A stretch of 64,000 nucleotides of DNA, from the NCBI RefSeq assembly GCF_014385065.1, contig NZ_JACRTA010000001.1:310001-374000 (forward strand). The letters run 5' to 3'. Positions within the stretch are counted from its first letter, which is position 1, and the number at the start of each line of letters is the position of its first letter. Shown piece after piece: positions 44,554 through 52,344 of this stretch. The notes below the pieces were generated by a model, which saw only the letters and a program-made list of their open reading frames with translations, searched no databases and was not told where the DNA came from. The translations under genes and the position numbers were made by a program. Origin of the DNA: Lentihominibacter hominis. Lineage in GTDB: Bacteria > Bacillota > Clostridia > Peptostreptococcales > Anaerovoracaceae.

Positions 44554-45930
44554 TTATCTCCACAGCTCTTCATCTGTAGGAACATAATTATCAGGCATAT
44601 ACCGTGCGATCCTCGATACGTTCATCAAATGTTTATAATCAAGATTCTCGGAAATACTGTTGTGTCCCCACGAACCGCATCCCAGAGTATTGGTAGGCGC
44701 CAGACCATTATAGAAACTGCCTCCTGCACTGCTGGCTGACACTTGATTTATAACAAATCTTGATACACAAAGTTCTTTGCCTACATACTCTATATTCTCC
44801 TCTGAATCGGAATGAAATGCTGCACTATGTCCTTTTCCATCCTTTTCAAGATTCTCTCTGGCTATATTTACACCTTCTTTGAGAGTCCTATATTTATAGG
44901 CTGCTATAACCGGAGCCATTTTCTCACCGCCCAGAGGGTCTGTAATTCCTGTTCCTTCAGCTTCGGCAACAATGATTTTAGTATCTTCGGGAATATCTAT
45001 TCCTGCCAGCTTCGCCACACTTGCACACGACTGTCCAACTGAATGCCTATTCGGCTTGCCATCCTGAAACAGCGCATCTCTCACAGCCTGCAATTCCTTT
45101 CCGCTTCTGACTATATAAGCTCCATTTGCTTCAAACTCTGCCATCACAGCATCATAATCATCTTCATGGCATATCACAGACTGCTCTCCGGAACATATTA
45201 TCCCGTAATCAAATGTTCTCCCTGCAATTATCTTAGGTACGGCCACCTTACAATCATAACCTTTATCTATGATACATTGTACGTTTCCTGCGCCGACTCC
45301 CAAAGCAGGTCTTCCCGAACTGTAGGCTGCTCCTACGACACCTGCTCCTCCTGTAGCTATAACTACATCTGCAGACTGCATGAGGTTTTTTGTGTTGTCT
45401 CTGGAATGCCAATCCAGTATCTGTATGAGATCATCAGGATATCCCAGTTTGCTAAGCTCTCTGTTTATCATGTTCACGGTTTCTGTACTGCATTTGATAG
45501 AACTGTGGTGCGGTGTTATTATGATAGCGTTTCCGCATTTGAGAGCAAACATAGCATTGCTCATAGGAGTGACTATAGGGTTCGTACAAGGCGTTACAGC
45601 AGCCACCACACCCATAGGCTTTGCTACTCTGGTTATACCGGTAGTCATATCTGTATCAAGAATGCCTCTGGATCTCTTTCCCTTAAGAGAATTCCATATA
45701 ATCTTAGACTTCTGTTTATTCTTGGCGATCTTATCGGGAACATTCCCCATATTGGTTTCCTCAACTGCAATTTCAGCCAGATACTCGGCATTGTCATAAA
45801 CCACCTTTCCTATAGTTTTGACAGCCAGATCCACTTTCTCTTGACTCATCTTCTCAAACTCTGCTTGCGCAGCTCTTGCTCTTTCTATATATCCATCGAT
45901 ATAAACTTTACTCATTTCACTGTCATTCAT
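44554..45930 (-). CDS. sucD: CoA-acylating aldehyde dehydrogenase, SucD-like (succinate-semialdehyde)
   Basis: A 458-residue acylating aldehyde dehydrogenase. The catalytic Cys lies in FDYGIICSGEQ (C246 from this start); AYSSGRPALGVGAGN binds the cofactor and GGSFYNGLAPTNTLGCGSWGHNS ends the family. From memory it follows the C. kluyveri SucD pattern closely (AKVAQ..., YSSGRPA.GVG.GN, NGIICSSEQSV). It would turn succinyl-CoA into succinate semialdehyde. Start: ATG at 45930, AGAGG 8 bases upstream; an upstream GTG overlaps that site. Next to a Cat1-like CoA transferase, as in C. kluyveri, but the 4-hydroxybutyrate dehydrogenase usually beside them is missing here. Confidence 0.9.
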   Translation of the reverse strand: MNDSEMSKVYIDGYIERARAAQAEFEKMSQEKVDLAVKTIGKVVYDNAEYLAEIAVEETNMGNVPDKIAKNKQKSKIIWNSLKGKRSRGILDTDMTTGITRVAKPMGVVAAVTPCTNPIVTPMSNAMFALKCGNAIIITPHHSSIKCSTETVNMINRELSKLGYPDDLIQILDWHSRDNTKNLMQSADVVIATGGAGVVGAAYSSGRPALGVGAGNVQCIIDKGYDCKVAVPKIIAGRTFDYGIICSGEQSVICHEDDYDAVMAEFEANGAYIVRSGKELQAVRDALFQDGKPNRHSVGQSCASVAKLAGIDIPEDTKIIVAEAEGTGITDPLGGEKMAPVIAAYKYRTLKEGVNIARENLEKDGKGHSAAFHSDSEENIEYVGKELCVSRFVINQVSASSAGGSFYNGLAPTNTLGCGSWGHNSISENLDYKHLMNVSRIARYMPDNYVPTDEELWR

Positions 45931-45978
45931 TCTAATCACCTCTTTAAATCATATCCTTTTATCTGTTCGCAAGAACTA

Positions 45979-47493
45979 TTAAAGCATGCTGCCTGTATCA
46001 ATATACTTGCTGTGCCAAGACAGCGCCTCATTTAAAATGTGTGGAGTATGCAGCGCAGATACTCGGCATGCTCTTTCAAAATAACTCATCAGCTGTTCTT
46101 TAAAATCCGGATGAGCACAGTTCTCTATGATTTTCACAGCTTTTTCTTTCGGACTCAATCCCCGAAGATCTGCATACCCCTGTTCTGTAACAAGTACCAT
46201 GACCTCATGCTCTGTATGATCAACATGAGAAACCATAGGAACTATGGATGAAATTTTACCGCCTTTAGCCGTGGAAGGAGTACTGAAAATAGATATGGCT
46301 GCACTTCTGGAAAAATCTCCTGATCCTCCTATTCCATTCATCATTTTGGATCCCATGACATGAGTAGAATTAACATTCCCGTAAATATCTGCTTCTATAG
46401 CAGTATTCATTGCTATGACACCCAGCCTTCTTATTACTTCCGGATTATTGCTTATCTCCTGAGGCCTTAAAATAATTTTGTCTTTGAAAAACTCTGCTTC
46501 ATCTAAAAATCTTTCTAACGCATCAGGAGATGGGCTCAGTGCTGTTGTGGAAGCGACGGCAGCTTTTCCCGATCTCAGCAGATCGAGCATTGAATCCTGC
46601 ACAACCTCTGTATAAAAAGTCAGATCTTCATATTGTGAATCGCACAATCCGTATAAGACTGCATTAGCTACACTGCCTACTCCCGATTGCAACGGAAGAA
46701 GAGACTTACCTAACCTGCCGTATTCTACTTCTTTCTCAAAAAATTTTATTATATTATCAGAAATCTTTTTTGATATCTCATCCGGTTTGCTCAGAAACCT
46801 TGTCTGATCTTTCATATCCGTGACAACTATTGCTGCTATCTTATCAAACCCGCACTCCATATATGGCTTGCCTATCCTATCCCCGGGAGAACATATATTA
46901 ATAGGTTTTCGGCAGGGGGGATTATCCAGTATAAAAATATCTGCCATGCCTTCAAGACTAAGGGGTTTATCTAAATTGATCTCCACTATAACTTTATCTG
47001 CATTCTTGATAAACGACGGTGAATTCCCTATGGAAGTCGTTGGCACTATATGTCCTTCTCCTGTGACAGCCAGTCCCTCTACTATAGCCACATCTATTTT
47101 GTTCAGCACGCCATAATTCAGATACTGGGTACTCTGAGATAAATGCAGATCGACATAATCAATCTCTCCCCTGTTTATTTTATCCCTTATGACAGAATTA
47201 GTATGATACGGCAGCCGTTTTTTTATCATCCCTGCTTCTGTCAGTTCTGTATCAATTTCGGGACCTACTGATGCTCCCGAATACAGATCTATTTTTATCG
47301 TTTCACCGCATCTTCCTCTCTCTGCCAGCGCCAGAGGAACTGCTTTAGGATAACCCGACGGAGTAAACCCGCTTACACCTACAGTCATCCCGTCCTGAAT
47401 AAACTGCGCTGCCTCCTCGGCAGATCTGAGCAGAGAAAATGCTCGGTCACTTCTCAAACGATCTTTTAGCTCGGTATTAGATCCATTCATCAT
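45979..47493 (-). CDS. cat1: Succinyl-CoA:acetate CoA-transferase (Cat1 family)
   Basis: A 504-residue acetyl-CoA hydrolase/transferase family protein. The CoA-binding GVGSVANAV (271-279) and the catalytic Glu in YTEVVQD (E296, which forms the glutamyl-CoA thioester) are present, with the C-terminal MVSHVDHTEHEVMVLVTEQGYADLRG. It activates succinate at the cost of acetyl-CoA. Operon with sucD (48 bases apart) and a GntR regulator. GAAGGA precedes the ATG. Substrate preference (succinate, propionate or butyrate) is inferred from the SucD neighbour. Confidence 0.9.
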   Translation of the reverse strand: MMNGSNTELKDRLRSDRAFSLLRSAEEAAQFIQDGMTVGVSGFTPSGYPKAVPLALAERGRCGETIKIDLYSGASVGPEIDTELTEAGMIKKRLPYHTNSVIRDKINRGEIDYVDLHLSQSTQYLNYGVLNKIDVAIVEGLAVTGEGHIVPTTSIGNSPSFIKNADKVIVEINLDKPLSLEGMADIFILDNPPCRKPINICSPGDRIGKPYMECGFDKIAAIVVTDMKDQTRFLSKPDEISKKISDNIIKFFEKEVEYGRLGKSLLPLQSGVGSVANAVLYGLCDSQYEDLTFYTEVVQDSMLDLLRSGKAAVASTTALSPSPDALERFLDEAEFFKDKIILRPQEISNNPEVIRRLGVIAMNTAIEADIYGNVNSTHVMGSKMMNGIGGSGDFSRSAAISIFSTPSTAKGGKISSIVPMVSHVDHTEHEVMVLVTEQGYADLRGLSPKEKAVKIIENCAHPDFKEQLMSYFERACRVSALHTPHILNEALSWHSKYIDTGSML

Positions 47494-47674
47494 CCATCAC
47501 TTCCTTCTTACTTAAATTTACCATGTATCCGCCAAAAAATAAAATCAGCTTTATCTATAAATATATTATTTTTTTCTATGAAGTCAGAAAACTATAAGAA
47601 GTGATAAATATTTATACTTCATTTATCCTTTTCGTTATATTATAATTTTAACAGGAGTAAATTGGAGGGACCTT
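47494..47674. promoter_or_regulatory. Divergent region between cat1 and lysR with palindromes
   Basis: 181 AT-rich bases. A perfect 12-base palindrome ATAAATATTTAT (47604-47615) lies inside a wider inverted repeat ATGAAGT / ACTTCAT (47578-47584 and 47616-47622), the kind of layout used by LysR-type regulators. A TATAAT-like box follows before the lysR ribosome site. Confidence 0.5.
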
Positions 47675-48547
47675 ATGAATATAAATCATTTACGATATTT
47701 CAAAGAAGTATGCAATCAGGGCAATCTTACTAAGGCGTCAGAGATCTGCCATATCTCCCAGCCCTCAATAACGGCTGCTATAAGCAGTCTTGAGAACGAA
47801 CTTGGATATAAACTTTTCAATAAAATAAACAACCGCCTCTATCTTTCAGAGGAAGGAAAAGTCTTTCGTGATCTCACCAATGATTTCCTCCAACAATTCG
47901 ATACATATTACAGTCATGCCCGGGATATATCGTCATCTGCCCATTCACCGCTTCGTCTCGGGGTTCCCGCTATATTGGGAACATTTTTCTTTAAAAAAAT
48001 AATACCGGATTTTTATGAAAAACATCCGGAAATAGACCTAAAGATTTTTGAAGCTCCCACTATTGATGGCATCAACATGCTTAACAACGCAAAACTTGAT
48101 CTGCTGCTGGGGATACGCGATAATAAATGTTACAGCAACTGTAACTCAAAAGAAATATTTTCAACAGAGCTTTGCCTTGCAGTAAGCAAAGACAATCCAC
48201 TGTCAGAAGAGAAATATATAACACCCGAAATGCTTAGCCGTATACCGCTGGTATCCGTCAATAAAGGCTCCTACCATCACAGCATTATGATGAAAGAATT
48301 CAAAGATCTTCCTCTGAACATATTAATGTATTCAAACCAACTTTCAACTATACAGTATATGATTTCACATAACTGCGCCTCCGCTGTCATCTATAAAGAT
48401 GTGTTCAACAAGTCCGAGGATATAATCTGTATACCATTTAAAGACTCTTTGCCTGTACAGATTCATATATTCTGGCAGAAAAGCACATATAAATCTGCTG
48501 TCATGAGAACTTTTATTTCTTATATAAGCTCACTGGATTTCAGCTGA
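47675..48547 (+). CDS. LysR-family transcriptional regulator
   Basis: A 290-residue LysR protein. The N-terminal winged helix (1-62) has the usual NINHLRYFKEV, LTKASEICHISQPSITAAISSLE, and a coinducer domain (about 88-290). Divergent from the cat1-sucD operon across a 181-base region with palindromes, so it is the likely activator of that operon, alongside the GntR protein encoded inside it. GGAGG precedes the ATG. Confidence 0.9.
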   Translation: MNINHLRYFKEVCNQGNLTKASEICHISQPSITAAISSLENELGYKLFNKINNRLYLSEEGKVFRDLTNDFLQQFDTYYSHARDISSSAHSPLRLGVPAILGTFFFKKIIPDFYEKHPEIDLKIFEAPTIDGINMLNNAKLDLLLGIRDNKCYSNCNSKEIFSTELCLAVSKDNPLSEEKYITPEMLSRIPLVSVNKGSYHHSIMMKEFKDLPLNILMYSNQLSTIQYMISHNCASAVIYKDVFNKSEDIICIPFKDSLPVQIHIFWQKSTYKSAVMRTFISYISSLDFS

Positions 48548-49600
48548 TTATATGACATTATTGTGAGCATTGTAATATTTTAATGCTTCTATTATATATT
48601 CTTTTTTCTGTATGTCCGTCAGCAAATTCTTCGGCAGATATTTTCGAATATCATTACGCACATCCGAAAATTTTATTTTTCCACTTCTCGGCTCTCCTAT
48701 CCCTTTTTTCACTATCTCTACAGCTTGCTGATCATCCAATTTATTGCATCTTCTCGTTACGTATTTTATCTGCGCTTTATATTTAGACGGAAACTCTCCA
48801 TGCCATTCTTTAAAAAAACGATTAAAGAATCCCGGCGAAGAGAATCCACAGAACTCACTTATCTGTGTCAGTGTCAGTTTCTTTTCCAGCATCAATATTT
48901 CCGCATACTCCATCCTTATATAATTGACAAGTGTTTGAAAATTCACTCCTGTTACAACCTTCAACAAATGTGATACATAATAAGAGCTTAAATACACCTG
49001 CTCTGCCACCTCATTTAAGGTTATTTTATTCCTGTAATTCTCCCCTATGTATTTTATTATCTGGTACATTCTGCTTATATCTATATCTTTTATTGACTCT
49101 TTTGAGATTTTGAAACGATGATCTTCAATATAGAACCCCTGAAACTCTGTTACAATCGTGTGAACCATTCCTGTTAAAAGTTTCTTTACATAAAAAACAT
49201 CATATTTATTTGTCAATATATCTAAAATGGTTTCCGAAAGCTCATTCTTAAGCTCATTCAATTTTGATACCTGTGCTTCTTCCAAACACTCCTCACATGT
49301 AAAAATCATTATTTCTATATCAGGATACAGGTGAGAAAAAGCAGATGCATCTAAGTGCATAACAACAGTCATGATATCTTCCGTGGAATTATAAAACTGA
49401 TGAAGATCTCTCATATCAATTAAGATTAGATCCCCTTCAGACAAAACGTATTTATTATGGCGAACCTTCAGCTCAGTTTTCCCTCTGAGAACAAGAACTA
49501 TTTCCAGTTCCTTATGATAATGATACGGTTCCTCTATTATTGAACAAACATTGATCGAGACAGGCAACCCTTCTATTAATTTTACTTTTTCCAAAAGCAT
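48548..49600 (-). CDS. AraC-family regulator with cupin sensor
   Basis: A 350-residue regulator. The N-terminal cupin (about 15-90: YHYHKELEIVLVLRGKTEL with metal-like His residues) is followed by a helical linker and the double helix-turn-helix (about 183-284: LNEVAEQVYLSSYYVSHLLK; LTQISEFCGFSSPGFFNRFFKEWHG). About 65 further residues follow the DNA-binding domain, longer than the usual AraC C-terminus. The gene is divergent from the C39-like lipoprotein gene, which it may control. It is convergent and almost abutting the LysR gene; no terminator was seen there. AAGGA precedes the ATG. Confidence 0.9.
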   Translation of the reverse strand: MLLEKVKLIEGLPVSINVCSIIEEPYHYHKELEIVLVLRGKTELKVRHNKYVLSEGDLILIDMRDLHQFYNSTEDIMTVVMHLDASAFSHLYPDIEIMIFTCEECLEEAQVSKLNELKNELSETILDILTNKYDVFYVKKLLTGMVHTIVTEFQGFYIEDHRFKISKESIKDIDISRMYQIIKYIGENYRNKITLNEVAEQVYLSSYYVSHLLKVVTGVNFQTLVNYIRMEYAEILMLEKKLTLTQISEFCGFSSPGFFNRFFKEWHGEFPSKYKAQIKYVTRRCNKLDDQQAVEIVKKGIGEPRSGKIKFSDVRNDIRKYLPKNLLTDIQKKEYIIEALKYYNAHNNVI

Positions 49601-49724
49601 ATGTTCCTTCTTTCTCTCCCATATAACAATTAAGCAACAGGAATACTATTTTCAGCAACATAAATATTTTTTTACTGACACACTAATTATACAATATTTA
49701 AAGAAGTTGAAAAGGAGGTTTATT
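49601..49724. promoter_or_regulatory. Divergent promoter region araC / C39-like lipoprotein
   Basis: 124 AT-rich bases that must hold promoters of both genes. Clear -35/-10 pairs were not obvious; the strong AAAAGGAGG at 49710-49718 is the ribosome site of the plus-strand gene. Confidence 0.4.
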
Positions 49725-50540
49725 ATGAAATTTCAAAAAATTACAATTATTCTTTTGGTATTATCTATGATTGCTTTAATGACCGCATGTTCAGACAAGG
49801 ATACAAATTCATCACAGACAGCCGACAGCTCAGATACTCCGTATGAAAAACATCTTCTGCCGACTCCTGAAGAATATGGTGAGCTTGAAGGCGGCGGAGC
49901 ATCCTATGAATCAGTTGGAGATCATTTCGATAGTCCGTATTTCAAAATACTGGATGTCTATAACATGAAGTCAACGGATACACTCACTATCCTGTCAAAC
50001 TTTGAACCATACGAGGAAACTACTGAATACAGCTGCGGAGCTGCCTCTGTATTTATGACAATGAACTGGCACGGAAACACGGATTACGATGAGCGTACCA
50101 TTGCAGAAATGTCGGGAACTACCGAATTGGGAGTGGGAATCGATGGTCTTGAAAAGTTCTTCAAAGAAATAGGCTGGAATTATGAAAGAAGTATAAACGG
50201 AGAATATACTTTTGACTATGATTCAGACTGGGACGGAGCAACTGCGGATTTCACAGAATGGGTAACGGAAAATCTTAAAGAAGAACGTCCTATTATCGTA
50301 CAGTGGCTGGATTACGGAGGTCATTACATGAATATCATAGGTTATGATACGATGGGAACCGATGATTTCAGCGATGACGTTCTTATCTTCGGAGATTCCT
50401 ATGACACTACAGACCATTATCAGGATGGATATTACATCATGGGAGCAGAACGTTTCTTATGCGACTGGTTCCAGCCTGCAAGACATGCTACATCAGCCGA
50501 CCTTGACCCTCAGCCATGGATCATCGGATGGCCAAAATAA
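49725..50540 (+). CDS. Lipoprotein with C39-like cysteine peptidase domain
   Basis: A 271-residue exported lipoprotein. A basic and hydrophobic signal sequence (1-21) ends in a lipobox LMTAC with C22 for lipid attachment, followed by a Ser/Asp/Thr-rich linker. The mature part has a papain-like C39-type layout: C104 in YSCGAASVF, H200 in DYGGHYMNIIGYD and D224 in FGDSYD. It may cleave a peptide or cell-wall cross-link outside the cell, or be an inactive binding relative. An upstream open frame adds no sense; AAGGAGG sits 6 bases before the ATG at 49725. Target unknown; the divergent AraC regulator is a possible controller. Confidence 0.85.
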   Translation: MKFQKITIILLVLSMIALMTACSDKDTNSSQTADSSDTPYEKHLLPTPEEYGELEGGGASYESVGDHFDSPYFKILDVYNMKSTDTLTILSNFEPYEETTEYSCGAASVFMTMNWHGNTDYDERTIAEMSGTTELGVGIDGLEKFFKEIGWNYERSINGEYTFDYDSDWDGATADFTEWVTENLKEERPIIVQWLDYGGHYMNIIGYDTMGTDDFSDDVLIFGDSYDTTDHYQDGYYIMGAERFLCDWFQPARHATSADLDPQPWIIGWPK

Positions 50541-50553
50541 GAATTATACTCAG

Positions 50554-50596
50554 AAAAAAATGCGTTGGAAAAAATTCCAACGCATTTTAAATTTTT
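50554..50596. terminator. Bidirectional terminator
   Basis: Perfect 14-base arms AAAATGCGTTGGAA / TTCCAACGCATTTT (50557-50570 and 50575-50588) between the convergent lipoprotein and radA genes, with T/A-rich ends. Confidence 0.9.
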
Positions 50597-50612
50597 CAGA
50601 CTTCACATGCAA

Positions 50613-52070
50613 TTAAAATAATCTCTGTATCTCTGCTATATTTTTAATACCGATAAGCTGAACTCCTGCAATTCCTTCTGCCTTTCTCCTGTCATTTATC
50701 TCTGCCGATATTTTTTTCAGTCTTTGGGCATTTCTTACAGGAAGAACAATACACTCAAACCCAAGCTTAGCAGCTTCTTTAAGAATCTTCTCGCCATTCT
50801 GTACAGCCCTGAGATCACCGGTAAGGCCTATTTCCCCCAGTGCAATGGTTTTGCTTCCTATAGCCTTACCTTTATAAGAGGAATACACAGCCAGAGCTAC
50901 TGCCAGATCGGTATATGTTCCTTCCGGACGTACTCCTCCCACAATGTTCACATATACATCCTGATTTATCAGCGACAATCCCATTTTCTTCTCAAGCACT
51001 GCTAATATCATATTGAGTCTGGAGTTTTCGACACCGATAGATGTTCTTCTGGCAAATCCTATATTTGTCTGGGAAGTAAGCGCCTGTACCTCTAAAACAA
51101 GAGGTCTCGTACCTTCATACACTGCTGTAACCACAGAGCCTTCGCTGTCTTTCTCCATTTCTTCCAGCAGAGTCCCGGACAGATTCTCTATCTCTATAAG
51201 GCCTTCTTCAGCCATTTCAAAGGCTCCTATCTCACTGGTTGTCCCAAATCTGTTTTTCTGAGCCCTGAGTATTCTCATTTCATGGCTCCTCTCACCGGAG
51301 AAACTTAAAACACAGTCCACCATATGTTCTACAATCCTCGGTCCTGCAAGATCCCCGCTTTTTGTCACATGCGCCACTATGAATACAGGTATATTATAAA
51401 CTTTTCCTATTCTCATAAGCTCATTGCCGCAGACTCTCACTTGAGAAACACTGCCGGGAGCCGAATCAAGCTCTGAGCTGTACATTGTCTGTATAGAATC
51501 TATTATCAAAAATCTGGGCTTCAGCTTCATGCAGACTTCACTTATACTCTCTATATTAGTTTCCGCTAAAATAAAAAGATCATCTGACAGTTGTCCGCAG
51601 ACTCTGTCTGCTCTCATTTTTATCTGTTCTTCCGACTCCTCTCCCGATACGTACAGAACCGTACCCTTACCATATGCTATATGTGCCGCTGCCTGTATTA
51701 TTATGGTAGATTTCCCTATACCGGGTTCACCGGAAATAAGTGTCAGAGATCCCGGGACCAGACCTCCTCCCAGAACTCTGTTAAGCTCTCCTATCCCTGT
51801 ATCTATTCTGTCTTTCTCTCCTGATGAAACCTGCCTCAGTTTAACGGGTTTACCTGCTCCGGAATTTATGGCTCCCGCTGACATTCCAAAACGTTCCCTG
51901 CCTGCTCCGTCTCTTGAAGATGTCCTCCGTCTCCTGTCTTCGGTATCAAAATCTATAGCCTTTTCTTCCACCATGGAATTCCATGCTCCGCATATACACT
52001 GTCCCATCCATTTTGAACTTTCATATCCGCATTCCTGACATACGAATACAGTTTTGTTTTTCTTCGCCAT
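50613..52070 (-). CDS. radA: DNA repair protein RadA (Sms)
   Basis: A 485-residue RadA. An N-terminal zinc finger (CQECGYESSKWMGQCICG) precedes the RecA-like ATPase with Walker A GEPGIGKST, the RadA motif KNRFG, and a C-terminal Lon-like domain (about 300-485). It drives branch migration during recombination repair. An upstream in-frame ATG at 52088 is open, but the ATG at 52070 is the normal N-terminus (AKKNKTVFVCQ); GGAGG is 5 bases before it, a close but usable spacing. Confidence 0.95.
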   Translation of the reverse strand: MAKKNKTVFVCQECGYESSKWMGQCICGAWNSMVEEKAIDFDTEDRRRRTSSRDGAGRERFGMSAGAINSGAGKPVKLRQVSSGEKDRIDTGIGELNRVLGGGLVPGSLTLISGEPGIGKSTIIIQAAAHIAYGKGTVLYVSGEESEEQIKMRADRVCGQLSDDLFILAETNIESISEVCMKLKPRFLIIDSIQTMYSSELDSAPGSVSQVRVCGNELMRIGKVYNIPVFIVAHVTKSGDLAGPRIVEHMVDCVLSFSGERSHEMRILRAQKNRFGTTSEIGAFEMAEEGLIEIENLSGTLLEEMEKDSEGSVVTAVYEGTRPLVLEVQALTSQTNIGFARRTSIGVENSRLNMILAVLEKKMGLSLINQDVYVNIVGGVRPEGTYTDLAVALAVYSSYKGKAIGSKTIALGEIGLTGDLRAVQNGEKILKEAAKLGFECIVLPVRNAQRLKKISAEINDRRKAEGIAGVQLIGIKNIAEIQRLF

Positions 52071-52088
52071 AACATCCTCCGCAAACAT

Positions 52089-52344
52089 CCGTTCTCAATA
52101 TAGAATAATATAGTACTGGAATGAAGTCAATGATTTTTACATCAGATCTTCTATATGTAAATTTTTAGTCCGCATAACCATTTTCAAATTTTTAAAGATA
52201 ATTACCGATTAAAAAAAAACTTTGCTATTTCAAAAATATCCTTAAAACATAAAATTTCAGCTTTTATTCAAAAAAATAAAACAGAGACTGTATACCGATA
52301 AGAAATTTCTTTTCCGATACCGCCTCTGCTTAAATCAATAATAT
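52089..52344. other. Intergenic region between radA and the EF-G paralogue
   Basis: About 256 AT-rich bases with no gene. They contain the EF-G terminator (52262-52328) and probably the radA promoter, which I could not define. Confidence 0.6.
52262..52328 (-). terminator. Terminator of the EF-G-like gene
   Basis: A long hairpin (arms at 52282-52305 and 52305-52328, CAGAGAC-GTAT-CCGAT / ATCGG-ATAC-CTCTG with mismatches) followed on the minus strand by a T-rich tract at 52281-52262, 16 bases past the stop. Confidence 0.8.

Noticed and set aside
49551..49724. Longer N-terminus for the C39-like protein from 49551
   Set aside because: It would overlap the divergent araC gene and put residues ahead of a clear lipoprotein signal peptide; AAGGAGG before 49725 decides the start.
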